DNA of 64,000 nucleotides from Curtobacterium sp. ISL-83 (GCF_018613895.1 NZ_JAGGPH010000003.1:186001-250000), one strand, 5' to 3'. Numbered from the stretch's first letter, positions 17,127-26,573 are shown. The notes: generated by a model not told the origin, from the letters alone. Numbers and translations: made by a program.

Positions 17127-18278
17127 GTGTCGCAGAACTCCGCCGCCGTCCTCCGCGCACCGCGGGCTCGGCTCGTCGTCGAACCCGTCGCGATGCCGGC
17201 CCCCGCCGCCGACGAGGTCATCGTCGAGGTGCGAGCCGTCGCCGTCAACCCGGTCGACTGGATCATCCAGGGCACCGGTGTCGTGACCTACCGGTGGCTC
17301 GGGTTCCCGGCGGTCCTCGGCTCCGACGTCGCGGGTCGGGTCGTGGCCGTCGGGTCGGGCGTCACCCGCTTCCGCGTGGGTGACCGGGTGTTCGGCCTGG
17401 CGACGGGGACCGACCGCGGTCGCGACCCGATGCACGAGGGAGCCTTCCAGAACCACGCCGCGCTCCTCGAACGGCTGACGGCGCCGATCCCGGACGGGGT
17501 GTCCGACACCGAGGCCGCGGTCCTGCCACTCGGCGCGTCCACCGCCGCCTGCGCCCTGTTCCAGCCCGCGCACCTCGGCCTGACGATGCCAGGTGCCGGC
17601 CCGGCCACCGGCCTCGACGCAGGCCCCGGCGCAGATCCCGGTGCGGGCCGTGGTGTCGTCGTGGTCTGGGGCGGCTCGACGAGCGTCGGCATGAACGCGG
17701 TGCAGCTCGCACGGGCCGCGGGCTACGACGTGGTCAGCACCGCATCACCACGGAACGCGGACCTCGTCCGGTCGCTCGGCGCCGACGTCGTGGTGGACCA
17801 CAACGACCGGGGCGCGGTCGACGCCCTCGTCGCGGGGATCGCCGGTCGCCGGGTCGTCGGCGCGGTCGCGCTGGGGACGACGTCCGCAGGGGCGTGCCTC
17901 CAGGTCCTGCGCCGGACGGGAGGCACGGTGATGGCGATGGCGAGCACCCCGGTCTCGCTCGAACACCTCGCCGGGCGTGGACGGTTGTTCCCGGCGATGC
18001 TCCCCGTGTTCGGACGGATCGGGCTGACGATGGCCGGCCTCATGGGCCGCGCGCGACTCGCAGGGATCCGGACCGCGTTCGTCTGGGGGAGCAGCCTGCG
18101 TGACGACGAGGTCGGTCGACGGCTCTGGGGCGACGTCCTGCCGGCCGGACTCGCCGACGGCAGCCTCCGTGCGGTCCCGGAACCGCTCGTCGTTGGTGCC
18201 GGGTTGGAGGCGGTGCAGGCCGGCCTCGACCGACAGCGTGCCGGGGTGTCCGCGCGGAAGGTGGTCGTCACGCTCTAG
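17127..18278 (+). CDS. Zinc-type medium-chain alcohol dehydrogenase/quinone oxidoreductase
   Basis: 383 residues. N-terminal GroES-like domain (VRAVAVNPVDWIIQG, VLGSDVAGRVVAVGSGVTRFRVGDRVF) and a Rossmann domain (VVVVWGGSTSVGMNAVQLARAAGYDVV). The zinc ligands of classical alcohol dehydrogenases are absent, so it belongs to the zinc-independent NADPH quinone oxidoreductase-like branch. An insertion of Pro/Gly/Ala repeats (about residues 150-170) is unusual for the fold. The GTG start has AGAAAGG 8 bases upstream. Divergent from and presumably controlled by the TetR gene. Confidence 0.82.
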   Translation: MSQNSAAVLRAPRARLVVEPVAMPAPAADEVIVEVRAVAVNPVDWIIQGTGVVTYRWLGFPAVLGSDVAGRVVAVGSGVTRFRVGDRVFGLATGTDRGRDPMHEGAFQNHAALLERLTAPIPDGVSDTEAAVLPLGASTAACALFQPAHLGLTMPGAGPATGLDAGPGADPGAGRGVVVVWGGSTSVGMNAVQLARAAGYDVVSTASPRNADLVRSLGADVVVDHNDRGAVDALVAGIAGRRVVGAVALGTTSAGACLQVLRRTGGTVMAMASTPVSLEHLAGRGRLFPAMLPVFGRIGLTMAGLMGRARLAGIRTAFVWGSSLRDDEVGRRLWGDVLPAGLADGSLRAVPEPLVVGAGLEAVQAGLDRQRAGVSARKVVVTL

Positions 18279-18304
18279 GAACCGGTGCCGGTGCGGCCGG
18301 AGCG

Positions 18305-19561
18305 TCACCCAGCGAGGAACGCCGCCACCGCACCGTGCAGCCCGGCGAGGTCGTCGACGTGCACGAGCTCCCGCACCGAGTGCATCGACAGCAGCCCGAC
18401 GCCGATGTCGATCGTCGGGATGCCGAGCCGTGTCGCCGCGATCGGGCCGATCGTCGAGCCCCCGGGGATCGTGTTCACGTTGACGAACGGCTGCCACGGC
18501 ACACCCGCCGTGTCGCAGGCGGCGGCCCAGACGGCTTCGCCCTTCGCCTCGGTCATGTACCGCTGGTTCGCGCTGATCTTCAGCAGGGGGCCGCCGCCCG
18601 GCCGCGGTCGGTTCGTCGGGTCGTGCTTCTCCGGCTGGTTCGGGTGCACCAGGTGCCCGGCGTCGCTGGACAGCAGCCAGGAGGCGCGGAACGCCCTGGC
18701 AGCGTCCGACCGGCTGGCACCGAGTCCCTCCTGCACCCGGCCGAGGACGTCCTCGAGGAACGGCCCACCCGCGCCGGACGGCGACGACGACCCGATCTCC
18801 TCGTGGTCGAACGCGGCGAACACGGGGATGTGGTCGCCGTCCCCGGGCGCCTCGACGATGCCGCGGAGTCCGGCGTGCACGCTCGTCAGGTTGTCCATCC
18901 GTCCTGAGGCCAGGAACTCCCGCTCGATCCCCAGGCGCGCGGGCGCCTGGGTGTCGGCGAGGAAGAGGTCCGACGACACCGCGTCCCCGACCCGCGCCCG
19001 GAGCCACGCCACGACGTCGGTGCCACCGGCGTCGCCCGCCACGCCCACGACCGGCAGGGTGTGTCGCTGCCGGTCGATCTCCTTGCCGTCGTTGACCCCG
19101 CGGTCCAGGTGGATCGCGAGGTTCGGGATTCGGGCGACGGCGTCGGTCGACACCAGCCGGACCGTGCCGTCAGCATCGACGACGCGGCCGGCGATCCGGA
19201 GGTCGCGGTCGAACCACGTGGAGAGCAGGGCGCCGCCGTAGACCTCGACGTTGAGCTGCTCCCAGCCGCCGCTCCGGACGCCAGGGTTCGGCTTGATCCG
19301 GAACCCGGGGGAGTCGGTGTGTGCGCCGAGGATGCGGAACGGTGTCGTCGGGACCGCGCCGGCCGGTAGACGCCAGGCGATGACCGCACCGTCCCGCACG
19401 ACCACGTACGCGCCGGGTTCGGTCGGCCAGGCATCGAGCTCGGACAGCTCGGTGAAGCCGGTCGAGACGAGCCGGTCCCGTGCCGCCGCCGCCGCGTGGA
19501 ACGCGGTGGGGGACTCGGTGACGTACTGGGCGAACTCGGAGGCGATGGCGTCGGCGGTCAC
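18305..19561 (-). CDS. M18 family aminopeptidase
   Basis: Dinuclear zinc aminopeptidase, typically preferring acidic N-terminal residues. 418 residues. Metal and catalytic motifs: GAHTDSPGFRIKPNP, FDHEEIGSSSPSGA, and the C-terminal NTIPGGSTIGPIAATR with DIGVGLLSMHSVRE. GTG 19561 begins the homologous region (TADAIASEFAQYVTESPTAFH) and CACGAT lies 6 bases upstream, a weak leaderless -10. The frame remains open to 19762 but that part is family C repeat sequence. Confidence 0.93.
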   Translation of the reverse strand: MTADAIASEFAQYVTESPTAFHAAAAARDRLVSTGFTELSELDAWPTEPGAYVVVRDGAVIAWRLPAGAVPTTPFRILGAHTDSPGFRIKPNPGVRSGGWEQLNVEVYGGALLSTWFDRDLRIAGRVVDADGTVRLVSTDAVARIPNLAIHLDRGVNDGKEIDRQRHTLPVVGVAGDAGGTDVVAWLRARVGDAVSSDLFLADTQAPARLGIEREFLASGRMDNLTSVHAGLRGIVEAPGDGDHIPVFAAFDHEEIGSSSPSGAGGPFLEDVLGRVQEGLGASRSDAARAFRASWLLSSDAGHLVHPNQPEKHDPTNRPRPGGGPLLKISANQRYMTEAKGEAVWAAACDTAGVPWQPFVNVNTIPGGSTIGPIAATRLGIPTIDIGVGLLSMHSVRELVHVDDLAGLHGAVAAFLAG

Positions 19562-19599
19562 CCGACCATCGTGGCACGCGACGAGCGCGCTCACGGCGA

Positions 19600-19765
19600 C
19601 CCGCGCCTCCCGGCCGAGACGCGCGCGTCCACGCGAGACGCCCGCGTCCACGCGAGACGCGCGCGTCCACACGAGACGCCCGCGTCCACGTGAGACGCCC
19701 TGCCGAACGCGAGACGCCGCCGGAACCCGCGGTGTGTCGCGGGAACGGCGGCGTCTCGACAACGC
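19600..19765. repeat. Repeat family C block, copy 2
   Basis: Tandem GCGAGACGCSCGCGTCCAC units (about 19 bp, four to five copies from 19614 to 19700) followed by a longer interrupted inverted repeat, GAGACGCCGCCGG near 19711 pairing with the CGGCGGCGTCTC near 19747. It lies upstream of the aminopeptidase and downstream of fbaA, both on the minus strand. Confidence 0.8.
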
Positions 19766-19830
19766 GCGGGCGGGTCCGGCCAGCCGGGTCCGGCCAGCCG
19801 GATCAGCCCAGCCGGATCAGCCCAGCCGGA

Positions 19831-20859
19831 TCAACCCTTCGTGTGCCCGGCCGAGCCGAGCACCGTCGCAGCCTGGACGACCCGGGCCGCCATCGCCGAC
19901 TCGGCGACCTTGCCCCAGGCGCGCGGGTCGTACTGCTTCTTGTTGCCGACCTCGCCGTCGACCTTCAGCACGCCGTCGTAGTTCCGGAACATGGAGTCGG
20001 CGATCGAGCGCGTGAACGCGTACTGCGTGTCCGTGTCGATGTTCATCTTGATGACGCCGTTGCTGACGGCCTCGTGGATCTCGTCGTCCGTCGACCCCGA
20101 CCCGCCGTGGAACACGAGGTCGAGGGGGTTCTCGCCGGTGCCGTGCTTCGCCTGGATCGCGTCCTGGATCTCACCGAGGAGTTCCGGGCGCAGCTTCACG
20201 TTGCCCGGCTTGTAGACGCCGTGCACGTTGCCGAAGGTGAGCGCGGCGATCCATCGGCCCTGGTGCCCGAGCCCGAGGGCCTCGACGACCCGCTCGACGT
20301 CGTTCGCGGTCGTGTAGAGCGCGTCGTTCGTGCCCTCGTGCTGGACCCCGTCCTCCTCGCCGCCGACCACGCCGATCTCGACCTCGAGGATCGCGTTGAT
20401 GTTCCGGGTCTTCTGGATCATCGTCTTCGCGATCTCGATGTTCTCGTCGAGCGGGATCGCCGAACCGTCCCACATGTGCGACTGGAAGATCGGGTTGCGG
20501 CCCTGGCGGACCTCTTCCTCGCTCGCGGCGATCAGCGGAAGGACGAAGCCGTCGAGGGCGTCCTTCGGGCAGTGGTCGGTGTGCAGTGCGACGGTGATGT
20601 CGTAGTTCTTCGCGACCTCGTGGGCGAACTTCGCCATCGCGAGCGCGCCCGCGGCCCGGTTCTTGATCGTCTGGCCGGCGAAGTAGTCCGCACCACCCGT
20701 GGTGACCTGCAGGATGCCGTCTGAGCCGGCCTCCGCGAGGCCCTGGAGGACCGCGTTGATGGTCTGGGACGAGGACACGTTGACCGCGGGGTAGGCGAAC
20801 TTCCCGGCCTTCGCTCGTTCGATCATCTCGGCGTACTGTTCCGGCGTTGCGATGGGCAC
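19831..20859 (-). CDS. fbaA: Class II fructose-bisphosphate aldolase
   Basis: Zinc aldolase cleaving fructose 1,6-bisphosphate to DHAP and glyceraldehyde 3-phosphate. 342 residues, matching the long type A class. Zinc ligand motif [12 protein letters not shown], the [13 protein letters not shown] segment, [12 protein letters not shown] and the phosphate loop [12 protein letters not shown] are present. GTG 20859 has AAGGAG 6 bases upstream; the longer open frame to 20958 is not homologous. Gluconeogenic glpX lies divergently across a 160-bp gap. Confidence 0.95.
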   Translation of the reverse strand: MPIATPEQYAEMIERAKAGKFAYPAVNVSSSQTINAVLQGLAEAGSDGILQVTTGGADYFAGQTIKNRAAGALAMAKFAHEVAKNYDITVALHTDHCPKDALDGFVLPLIAASEEEVRQGRNPIFQSHMWDGSAIPLDENIEIAKTMIQKTRNINAILEVEIGVVGGEEDGVQHEGTNDALYTTANDVERVVEALGLGHQGRWIAALTFGNVHGVYKPGNVKLRPELLGEIQDAIQAKHGTGENPLDLVFHGGSGSTDDEIHEAVSNGVIKMNIDTDTQYAFTRSIADSMFRNYDGVLKVDGEVGNKKQYDPRAWGKVAESAMAARVVQAATVLGSAGHTKG

Positions 20860-21020
20860 GGGATCTCCTTCGACGTAGTGGTGTCCTCGCCGATCGTAGT
20901 CAGGTGCGGCCGGGAGGCGCGGTGCGGGTTCCGCGGGACGGCTCCGGTCGACGTGCACGTCCGTTCACCGCACCGCTCCCGACCGGCGGCGTTCCGCCGC
21001 CCGTCGGTAGGCTGGCGGCC

Positions 21021-22010
21021 GTGACTCCCACGACTGAGACCGGTGCCCTGTTCCTCCAACCCGACCGCAACCTCGCCCTCGAGCTGGTGCGTGCGACGGA
21101 GGCCGCAGCGATCCGTGCGCAGCCGTGGATCGGCCGCGGTGAGAAGAACCTCGCCGACGGTGCGGCGGTCGACGCGATGCGGAAGTTCCTCGGGACGGTG
21201 AACTTCGACGGTGTCGTCGTGATCGGTGAGGGCGAGAAGGACAACGCCCCGATGCTCTACAACGGCGAGCACGTCGGCAACGGCCACGGACCCGCCTGTG
21301 ACATCGCGGTCGACCCGATCGACGGCACCTCGCTCACCGCCGCCGGTCGCCAGAACGCCATCTCGGTCATGGCCGTGTCGGACCGCGGGTCGATGTACGA
21401 CCCGTCCGCCGTGTTCTACATGGACAAGATCGCCGCCGGGCCCGAGGGCCGCGGTGTCCTGGACCTCGAGAAGCCCATCGGCGACAACATCCGCGCGCTC
21501 GCCGCCGCGAAGGGCAAGGACCTCGAGGACATGGTCGTCGCCGTGCTCGACCGTCCCCGGCACGACGAACTCATCCGCGCGATCCGAGCGACCGGAGCGG
21601 GCACCCGACTCCTGCTCGACGGTGACGTCGCGGGCGGCATCGCGGCGGCGCTGCCCGGCTCGAACATCGACATGTGCGTCGGGGTCGGTGGCACGCCGGA
21701 GGGCATCATCACGGCGTGCGCGATCAAGGCGCTCGGCGGGGTGCTCCTCGGCAAGCTGCAGCCGAAGGACGACGAGGAACGGCAGAAGGCGATCGACGCC
21801 GGGCACGACCTCGACAAGGTCCTCGACCAGGACGACCTGGTGACCGGGGACAACACGTTCTTCGTCGCGACGGGGGTCACCGACGGCGTGCTCGTCGACG
21901 GCGTCCGACGTTCGCGCGGGGTCATCCACACGGACTCGCTCGTGCTGCGGTCGCGGTCGAACACGATCCGCCGGATCCAGGCTGACCACCGTGCGGAGAA
22001 GTGGTTCTGA
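21021..22010 (+). CDS. glpX: Class II fructose-1,6-bisphosphatase
   Basis: Gluconeogenic phosphatase of the GlpX class, the only FBPase type in most Actinobacteria. 329 residues. Motifs: [14 protein letters not shown] and the metal site [36 protein letters not shown] follows. GTG start lies 7 bases after a TAGGCT hexamer, so transcription is probably leaderless. The last two codons and stop (W F stop) are part of a 20-bp tandem repeat that continues downstream. Confidence 0.95.
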   Translation: MTPTTETGALFLQPDRNLALELVRATEAAAIRAQPWIGRGEKNLADGAAVDAMRKFLGTVNFDGVVVIGEGEKDNAPMLYNGEHVGNGHGPACDIAVDPIDGTSLTAAGRQNAISVMAVSDRGSMYDPSAVFYMDKIAAGPEGRGVLDLEKPIGDNIRALAAAKGKDLEDMVVAVLDRPRHDELIRAIRATGAGTRLLLDGDVAGGIAAALPGSNIDMCVGVGGTPEGIITACAIKALGGVLLGKLQPKDDEERQKAIDAGHDLDKVLDQDDLVTGDNTFFVATGVTDGVLVDGVRRSRGVIHTDSLVLRSRSNTIRRIQADHRAEKWF

Positions 22011-22059
22011 TCGGCGCAGTGTGGTTCTGATCGCGCAGTGTGGTTCTGATCGGCGCAGT
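22001..22059 (+). repeat. Tandem 20-bp repeat spanning the glpX stop codon
   Basis: Three units of GTGGTTCTGATCGGCGCAGT at 22001, 22021 (one base shorter) and 22040; the first contains the last codons and stop of glpX. The unit therefore appears to have been duplicated out of the end of the gene. Confidence 0.9.
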
Positions 22060-22090
22060 GCGCTGCTGATCTGATCCCGTTCCGCTCCTG

Positions 22091-22121
22091 ACCTCCGGCG
22101 TGTACATCGCACGCCGGAGGT
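22091..22121 (+). terminator. Terminator hairpin downstream of glpX
   Basis: A perfect 12-bp stem, ACCTCCGGCGTG and CACGCCGGAGGT, with a 7-base loop lies 80 bases after glpX. A short TTCT follows instead of a long U-run. Confidence 0.8.
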
Positions 22122-22210
22122 TCTCAGTACCGGCATGATGTATTTCACTGCACCCTTCCCGGAATCGGAGGTCCCGTCGGGGCCGGCCGGGGGAGTGCAG
22201 GAAGAAGCAC

Positions 22211-24031
22211 ATGCGATCTGGATTCCGCATCACCGCGGCGACTGCGATGGCCGCAGCCGTGGCCGCTGGTTGTCTCGTGCCCTCAGTCGCGGGCGCGGCG
22301 ACCGGTGAACCGGCGCCGTTCGGTTTCGTGACCACCGTCGACGGCGAGACGGACAAGGCACTCGATCCCGACACGGGACAGCGCCAGCACCTGGCGCACG
22401 ACGACACCCCGGTGATCGCCGTCAAGGCGAACCGCGCGGCGCACCTCGAGGTCGTCGAGGACGGTCACGTCGTCTGTGCCACCGACGTCACCGCCGGGGG
22501 GATCTCCGACTGCGGTGGTTCGCAGTCGTTCCGTCCCGGGCTGCACATGCTCCAGGTCGTCTCTCGGACCGACGGCGGGGCCACGACGGACGGCCAGGCG
22601 TTCCAGGTCATCACCCCGGTGGCCTTGCCCACCGACGTGCGCGCGGCGTCCCAGGTCGGCAACACGACGGTGACGGGCCGTGCGCCGACCGGTGACGGGT
22701 ACACGGTGCAGGCGGGAGCGAACGGGCGCGATGTGTCGGGAGCGGTCGCGGCTGACGGCTCGTTCTCCCTCGAGGTGCCCGACGCTCCCGTCGGGTCGAC
22801 GGTCCGGGTGCGCGTCGGCAAGCCCTTCGAGTGGAGTGACACGGTCCGAGTCACGGTCACCGACGGATCGGATGCCGGTGCCGCACCCGTCGTTGCACTG
22901 CCGTTCCCGGGCATCGTGGACGCCGGGTTCACGATCGGCGACCGCGGGGATGGCGGCGCGACCCCGGAGCCGGGTGACGACACCGCCGTGGCGCCCCCGG
23001 CAGGTGTCGACCCGGGCTTCGGGATCGGCGTCGGGGTAGCCGCACCGACCGACACTCGCGTCGCGTTCGAGAACGGGAACACCGTCGTCAGCGGGTCGAC
23101 CAACGGGCACCACCTGCTGCAGCTGCACTGGGCGAACGGGTTCAACATGCTGTCCCAGACCCAGGACGATGGCTCGTTCCGGGTCGAACGGCCCGGGCTC
23201 TGGTCCGAAGCGGTGTCGATCAAGCTCGGTCACGCCGGTGCCGACTGGAAGAACCTGCCGTCGTACGACCTCGGCGCACCGAGCAACGACGTCGCCACAC
23301 CGACGGACGGGATCGTCGATGCGGGGTTCGGGATCGGCGACCGTGGGGACGGCGGAGCGTCCGACGACACCGCGGTGGCGCCGCCCGGATGGGTCGACCC
23401 GGGGTTCGCGATCGGCGACGGTGGCGACGGTGGTGAGCCGGACGACACGGCGGTGGCTCCGCCTGCCGAGGTCGATCCGGGCTTCACCGTGGGCGCCGGT
23501 GAGGACGCGGCGGCGGCACCGAAGAACCTCCGGCTCGAGAACCCGAGGCTCAGGATCGCGACCGTGCTCGGGGAAGTGGAGCCCAACCGGTCCGTTCGCG
23601 TCGACTGGAACGGGGACTGGACGGAGAACATCCGCTCGGATCGCACCGGGAAGATCGAGAACACCCGGGCCGGGATCTACACCCGCGGCGTGACCATCCA
23701 GGTGGCTGACGCGTCGGGGAGCTTCGACGGCGCCAAGGTGTACGACGTCCCCTTCGCCGAGGACGTCGAGGTGCCGCTCGCGCCGGCGCCCACCGATCTC
23801 GCCGTGGTGTTCACCGAGTACGGGTCGACGGTCGTGACCGGGCGGACCGACGGGGAACGGGAGATCCGGGTGACCTTCGCGGACGGTGGATGGAACCAGA
23901 AGCCGTCCGAGCGCTCGGGCGAGTTCGGCATTGCGCTGCACGGGGAGCACCCCGGTCCGGTACAGGTGCAGATCGCGAACGCCTTCGGCAGCTTCGACGG
24001 TGCCGTGACGTACACGATCCCGGGGATCTGA
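22211..24031 (+). CDS. Secreted repeat protein of unknown function
   Basis: 606 residues. A signal peptide with a positively charged start, a hydrophobic core (AATAMAAAVAAGCLVPSVAG) and a likely AGA cleavage site gives export. The mature part has beta-rich modules resembling Ig-like adhesin domains (NTTVTGRAPTGDGYTV; NGNTVVSGSTNGHHLL; GSTVVTGRTDGEREIR share the pattern xTVVTGxT). They are separated by acidic Gly/Asp/Pro linkers in which D(A/P)GFxIG and DDTAVAPP are repeated several times. No LPXTG anchor or C-terminal membrane segment is seen, so it is probably released or wall-associated noncovalently. ATG with AGGAAG about 6 bases upstream. Confidence 0.75.
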   Translation: MRSGFRITAATAMAAAVAAGCLVPSVAGAATGEPAPFGFVTTVDGETDKALDPDTGQRQHLAHDDTPVIAVKANRAAHLEVVEDGHVVCATDVTAGGISDCGGSQSFRPGLHMLQVVSRTDGGATTDGQAFQVITPVALPTDVRAASQVGNTTVTGRAPTGDGYTVQAGANGRDVSGAVAADGSFSLEVPDAPVGSTVRVRVGKPFEWSDTVRVTVTDGSDAGAAPVVALPFPGIVDAGFTIGDRGDGGATPEPGDDTAVAPPAGVDPGFGIGVGVAAPTDTRVAFENGNTVVSGSTNGHHLLQLHWANGFNMLSQTQDDGSFRVERPGLWSEAVSIKLGHAGADWKNLPSYDLGAPSNDVATPTDGIVDAGFGIGDRGDGGASDDTAVAPPGWVDPGFAIGDGGDGGEPDDTAVAPPAEVDPGFTVGAGEDAAAAPKNLRLENPRLRIATVLGEVEPNRSVRVDWNGDWTENIRSDRTGKIENTRAGIYTRGVTIQVADASGSFDGAKVYDVPFAEDVEVPLAPAPTDLAVVFTEYGSTVVTGRTDGEREIRVTFADGGWNQKPSERSGEFGIALHGEHPGPVQVQIANAFGSFDGAVTYTIPGI

Positions 24032-24034
24032 GCG

Positions 24035-24165
24035 CTCGAGACGCCCCCGAACACACGAGACGCCGCCGGATCCGGCGGCGTCTCGCTCGTTCGGGGGCGT
24101 CTGGCTGGCGCGGCGGCGTTTGGCGGGCGCGGCGGCGTCTGGCGGGCGCGGCGGCGTCCAGGGGC
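24035..24165. repeat. Repeat family C block, copy 3, nested hairpins
   Basis: Inner perfect hairpin at 24056-24085 with arms CGAGACGCCGCCGGA/TCCGGCGGCGTCTCG, enclosed by an outer stem GAGACGCCCCCGAAC with GTTCGGGGGCGTCT. Three short GGCGCGGCGGCGTYTGGCGG repeats follow. It lies between the converging secreted-protein and rmuC genes. Confidence 0.88.
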
Positions 24166-24169
24166 GCGG

Positions 24170-25432
24170 TCAGTCGGCGTCGGCGGCGCCGACGAGCTCG
24201 GGTGCCGTGAGCAGGCGGGGCTCGTCCTCGATCGAGGCCGGGTCGGCGATGACCTTCGACTCGTCGAGCAGGGACAGACGGCGCGCACTCGGCAGCACCT
24301 GGCGCTCGAGGGACCCCACGAACCGGTTGTAGTCGACGACCGACCCGCGGATGGAACGACCGAGCTTGTCGACGTGCCCGGCCATGGTGGACAGCCGACC
24401 GTAGAGCTCGCGCGAGACCCGGAACAGCTCGTGCGCCTCTTGTGACACGACGTCCTGCTGCCACGAGAACGCGACGGTCTTCAGCACCGACCAGAGGGTC
24501 ACGGGCGACGCCAGGGCGATCCGCTTCCGGAACGCGTGGTCGAGCAGGCCGGGGTCGGCCGCGAGGGCGCTCGAGACGAGCGACTCGGACGGGATGAACG
24601 CGACCGTGAGCTCGGGGGAGGCGTCGTACCCGGTCCAGTACTCGCGCGCGGCGAGGGCGTCCACGTGCGCACGGAGGGCCTTGACGTGCTGCGCGATGAG
24701 CTGGTCGCGCCGAGCTCCCTCGGCGCCGGTGGCCGTCGCCGGGATCTCGGACGCCTGCAGGTACGCCGTGAAGGGCACCTTCGCGTCGACGGCGATCGTC
24801 TTGCCGCCGGGCAGGTGGACGACCATGTCGGGCCGGGCCGTCCCGGTCGACGTCGTCACCGAGGACTGCACGTCGAAGTCGACCCGTTCGAGCAGGCCAG
24901 CCGCTTCGACCACGTTCCGCAGCTGGGTCTCACCCCAGACGCCCCGCGTGCTGTTCGACGAGAGCGCGCTCGCGAGGGTGTCGGCCGTCGCGCGGAGCCG
25001 TTCCTCGGACTCGGCAGCGGACCGCAGCTGCGCGGAGAGGGCGCCGTACTGCTCGCTGCGGGACTGTTCGAGCTCCGCGATCTTGGTCCGCATGACGTCC
25101 AGCGTCTGCGCGACGGGACTGAGCGCCGACAGGACCTTCGACTCGTTCTGGTTCCGGGCGGCGTCCGCTCCGTGCATGCGCTGCACGAGGTGCTCGAGCT
25201 CGGCCGACCGGCGCTCCAGCGAGTCGACCTGCCGTCGGTACTGGGCATCCTGGGCCTCGAGCCGTTCCTCGGCGTCCTGCCGGGCCGACGCGAGCTGCGC
25301 GCGCAGCGCGTCCGCGGTGGCGTGCGCGGCCGCGGCGTCCGCGCCGGCGCGGGAGCGGGCGAGGGACCAGGCGACCACGGCACCGACGGCGACGCCGAGG
25401 AGGAGGCCGATGACCAGGGCGAGGATCTGCAT
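24170..25432 (-). CDS. rmuC: DNA recombination protein RmuC homologue
   Basis: 420 residues. An N-terminal membrane anchor (MQILALVIGLLLGVAVGAVV) is followed by a long coiled coil (residues 25-150, Ala/Arg/Gln/Glu rich) and the RmuC nuclease-fold domain with STRGVWGETQLRNVVEAAGL, VDAKVPFTAYLQA and SPVTLWSVLKTVAFSWQQ. RmuC proteins limit inversion at short inverted repeats in E. coli. ATG 25432 has AAGG 8 bases upstream; the longer frame to 25567 is not homologous. Confidence 0.92.
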   Translation of the reverse strand: MQILALVIGLLLGVAVGAVVAWSLARSRAGADAAAAHATADALRAQLASARQDAEERLEAQDAQYRRQVDSLERRSAELEHLVQRMHGADAARNQNESKVLSALSPVAQTLDVMRTKIAELEQSRSEQYGALSAQLRSAAESEERLRATADTLASALSSNSTRGVWGETQLRNVVEAAGLLERVDFDVQSSVTTSTGTARPDMVVHLPGGKTIAVDAKVPFTAYLQASEIPATATGAEGARRDQLIAQHVKALRAHVDALAAREYWTGYDASPELTVAFIPSESLVSSALAADPGLLDHAFRKRIALASPVTLWSVLKTVAFSWQQDVVSQEAHELFRVSRELYGRLSTMAGHVDKLGRSIRGSVVDYNRFVGSLERQVLPSARRLSLLDESKVIADPASIEDEPRLLTAPELVGAADAD

Positions 25433-25485
25433 GCCGTGACCTTGGCAGAGCCCACCGACACCGCGCCTCCCGGCCAGATCCTGCC

Positions 25486-25519
25486 ATGTCATGACATTAG
25501 GGCAAACGAGGTGTACAGT
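25486..25519 (+). promoter_or_regulatory. iol operon promoter with GntR operator over the -35
   Basis: ATGTCATGACAT (25486-25497) is a perfect palindrome. Its right half forms the -35 ATGACA (25491-25496), separated by 17 bp from a -10 TACAGT (25514-25519). Binding there would block RNA polymerase. The core TGTCNTGACA recurs at 37446 and in a slightly extended form at 38725, upstream of the GntR gene of this cluster. Confidence 0.75.
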
Positions 25520-25565
25520 CGTGGACGTCCGCCGATGACGCCGCACGGAAGGTCCACCACGTCGC

Positions 25566-26573
25566 ATGACGACCGAAGCTCCCCACGCCTACGACGTGAT
25601 CACGATGGGACGCGTGAGCGTCGACATCTACCCGCAGCAGACCGGCCCGCTCGAAGACGTCGCGACGTTCTCGAAGTCCGTCGGCGGCAGTGCGACGAAC
25701 GTCGCCATCGCCGCCGCACGCCACGGTGCGGACGCAGCGGTCATCACCCGGACGGGCAACGACCCGTTCGGCCGGTACATCGCCCGCACGCTGCCTGAGT
25801 TCGGCGTCGCGAACGCCTTCGTCGAGACGGTCGAAGGCCTGAACACCCCCGTGGCGTTCTGCGAGATCTTCCCGCCGGACGACTTCCCGCTGTACTTCTA
25901 CCGGGCGCCCAAGGCCCCGGACCTGATGATCACCGCGAAGTCGCTGCCGTTGCACGAGATCGAGCGGACGAGGATCTTCTGGACGACGGTCACGGGCCTC
26001 AGCGAGGAGCCGAGCCGGCAGGCGCACCACACGGCGCTCACCGCGCGAACCGCAGCGCAGAACGCGACGAAGATGCACACCGTGCTCGACCTGGACTACC
26101 GGTCGGTGTTCTGGTCGTCGCCCGCGGCCGCCACGCGAGAGGTCGCCGTCGCCCTCGAGCACGCCACCGTCGCCGTGGGCAACCGCGAGGAGTGCGAGGT
26201 CGCGGTCGGCGAGACCGATCCGGTCCGCGCTGCGGACGCGCTGCTCGAGCGCGGCGTCGAGGTGGCCATCGTCAAGCAGGGCCCCAAGGGCGTCCTGGCG
26301 AAGACCCGCGACGAGTTCGTCGAGTTCCGCCCGCACCACATCGACGTCGTCAACGGCCTCGGATCCGGCGACGGTTTCGGCGGCGCGCTCACGCACGGGC
26401 TGCTCGAGGGCTGGGGCCTCGAGCGCATCCTCGCCTTCTGCAACGCGGCCGGCGCCATCGTCGCCACCCGCTTCGAGTGCTCGACGGCCATGCCGACGAG
26501 CGTCGAGATCGACGCCTTCATCCGGGACAACCCGGCCGAGGGCACCAACCACCAGGAGAAGACCCATGCCTGA
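25566..26573 (+). CDS. iolC: 5-dehydro-2-deoxygluconokinase
   Basis: PfkB-family kinase phosphorylating 5-dehydro-2-deoxygluconate in myo-inositol catabolism. 335 residues. The N-terminal substrate motif GRVSVDIYPQQTGP and KSVGGSATNVAIAAAR are diagnostic for IolC, and the C-terminal ATP/catalytic motif is GLGSGDGFGGALTHGLL with the catalytic Asp. It is the first gene of a ten-gene operon with overlapping or near-overlapping cistrons. The ribosome site (GGAAGG) is about 13 bases from the ATG, so initiation may be weak. The next gene starts inside its last codons. Confidence 0.93.
   Translation: MTTEAPHAYDVITMGRVSVDIYPQQTGPLEDVATFSKSVGGSATNVAIAAARHGADAAVITRTGNDPFGRYIARTLPEFGVANAFVETVEGLNTPVAFCEIFPPDDFPLYFYRAPKAPDLMITAKSLPLHEIERTRIFWTTVTGLSEEPSRQAHHTALTARTAAQNATKMHTVLDLDYRSVFWSSPAAATREVAVALEHATVAVGNREECEVAVGETDPVRAADALLERGVEVAIVKQGPKGVLAKTRDEFVEFRPHHIDVVNGLGSGDGFGGALTHGLLEGWGLERILAFCNAAGAIVATRFECSTAMPTSVEIDAFIRDNPAEGTNHQEKTHA

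Noticed and set aside
17917-17935. GGACGGGAGGC arm inside the oxidoreductase gene as another family A palindrome
   Set aside because: Only a half-arm is present and it lies in conserved coding sequence.
19614-19700. CRISPR-like array of about 19-bp GCGAGACGC units
   Set aside because: The units are contiguous with no unique spacers and there are no cas genes.
18305-19762. Longer N-terminus of the M18 aminopeptidase to 19762
   Set aside because: The added residues translate the family C repeat array; homology starts at GTG 19561.
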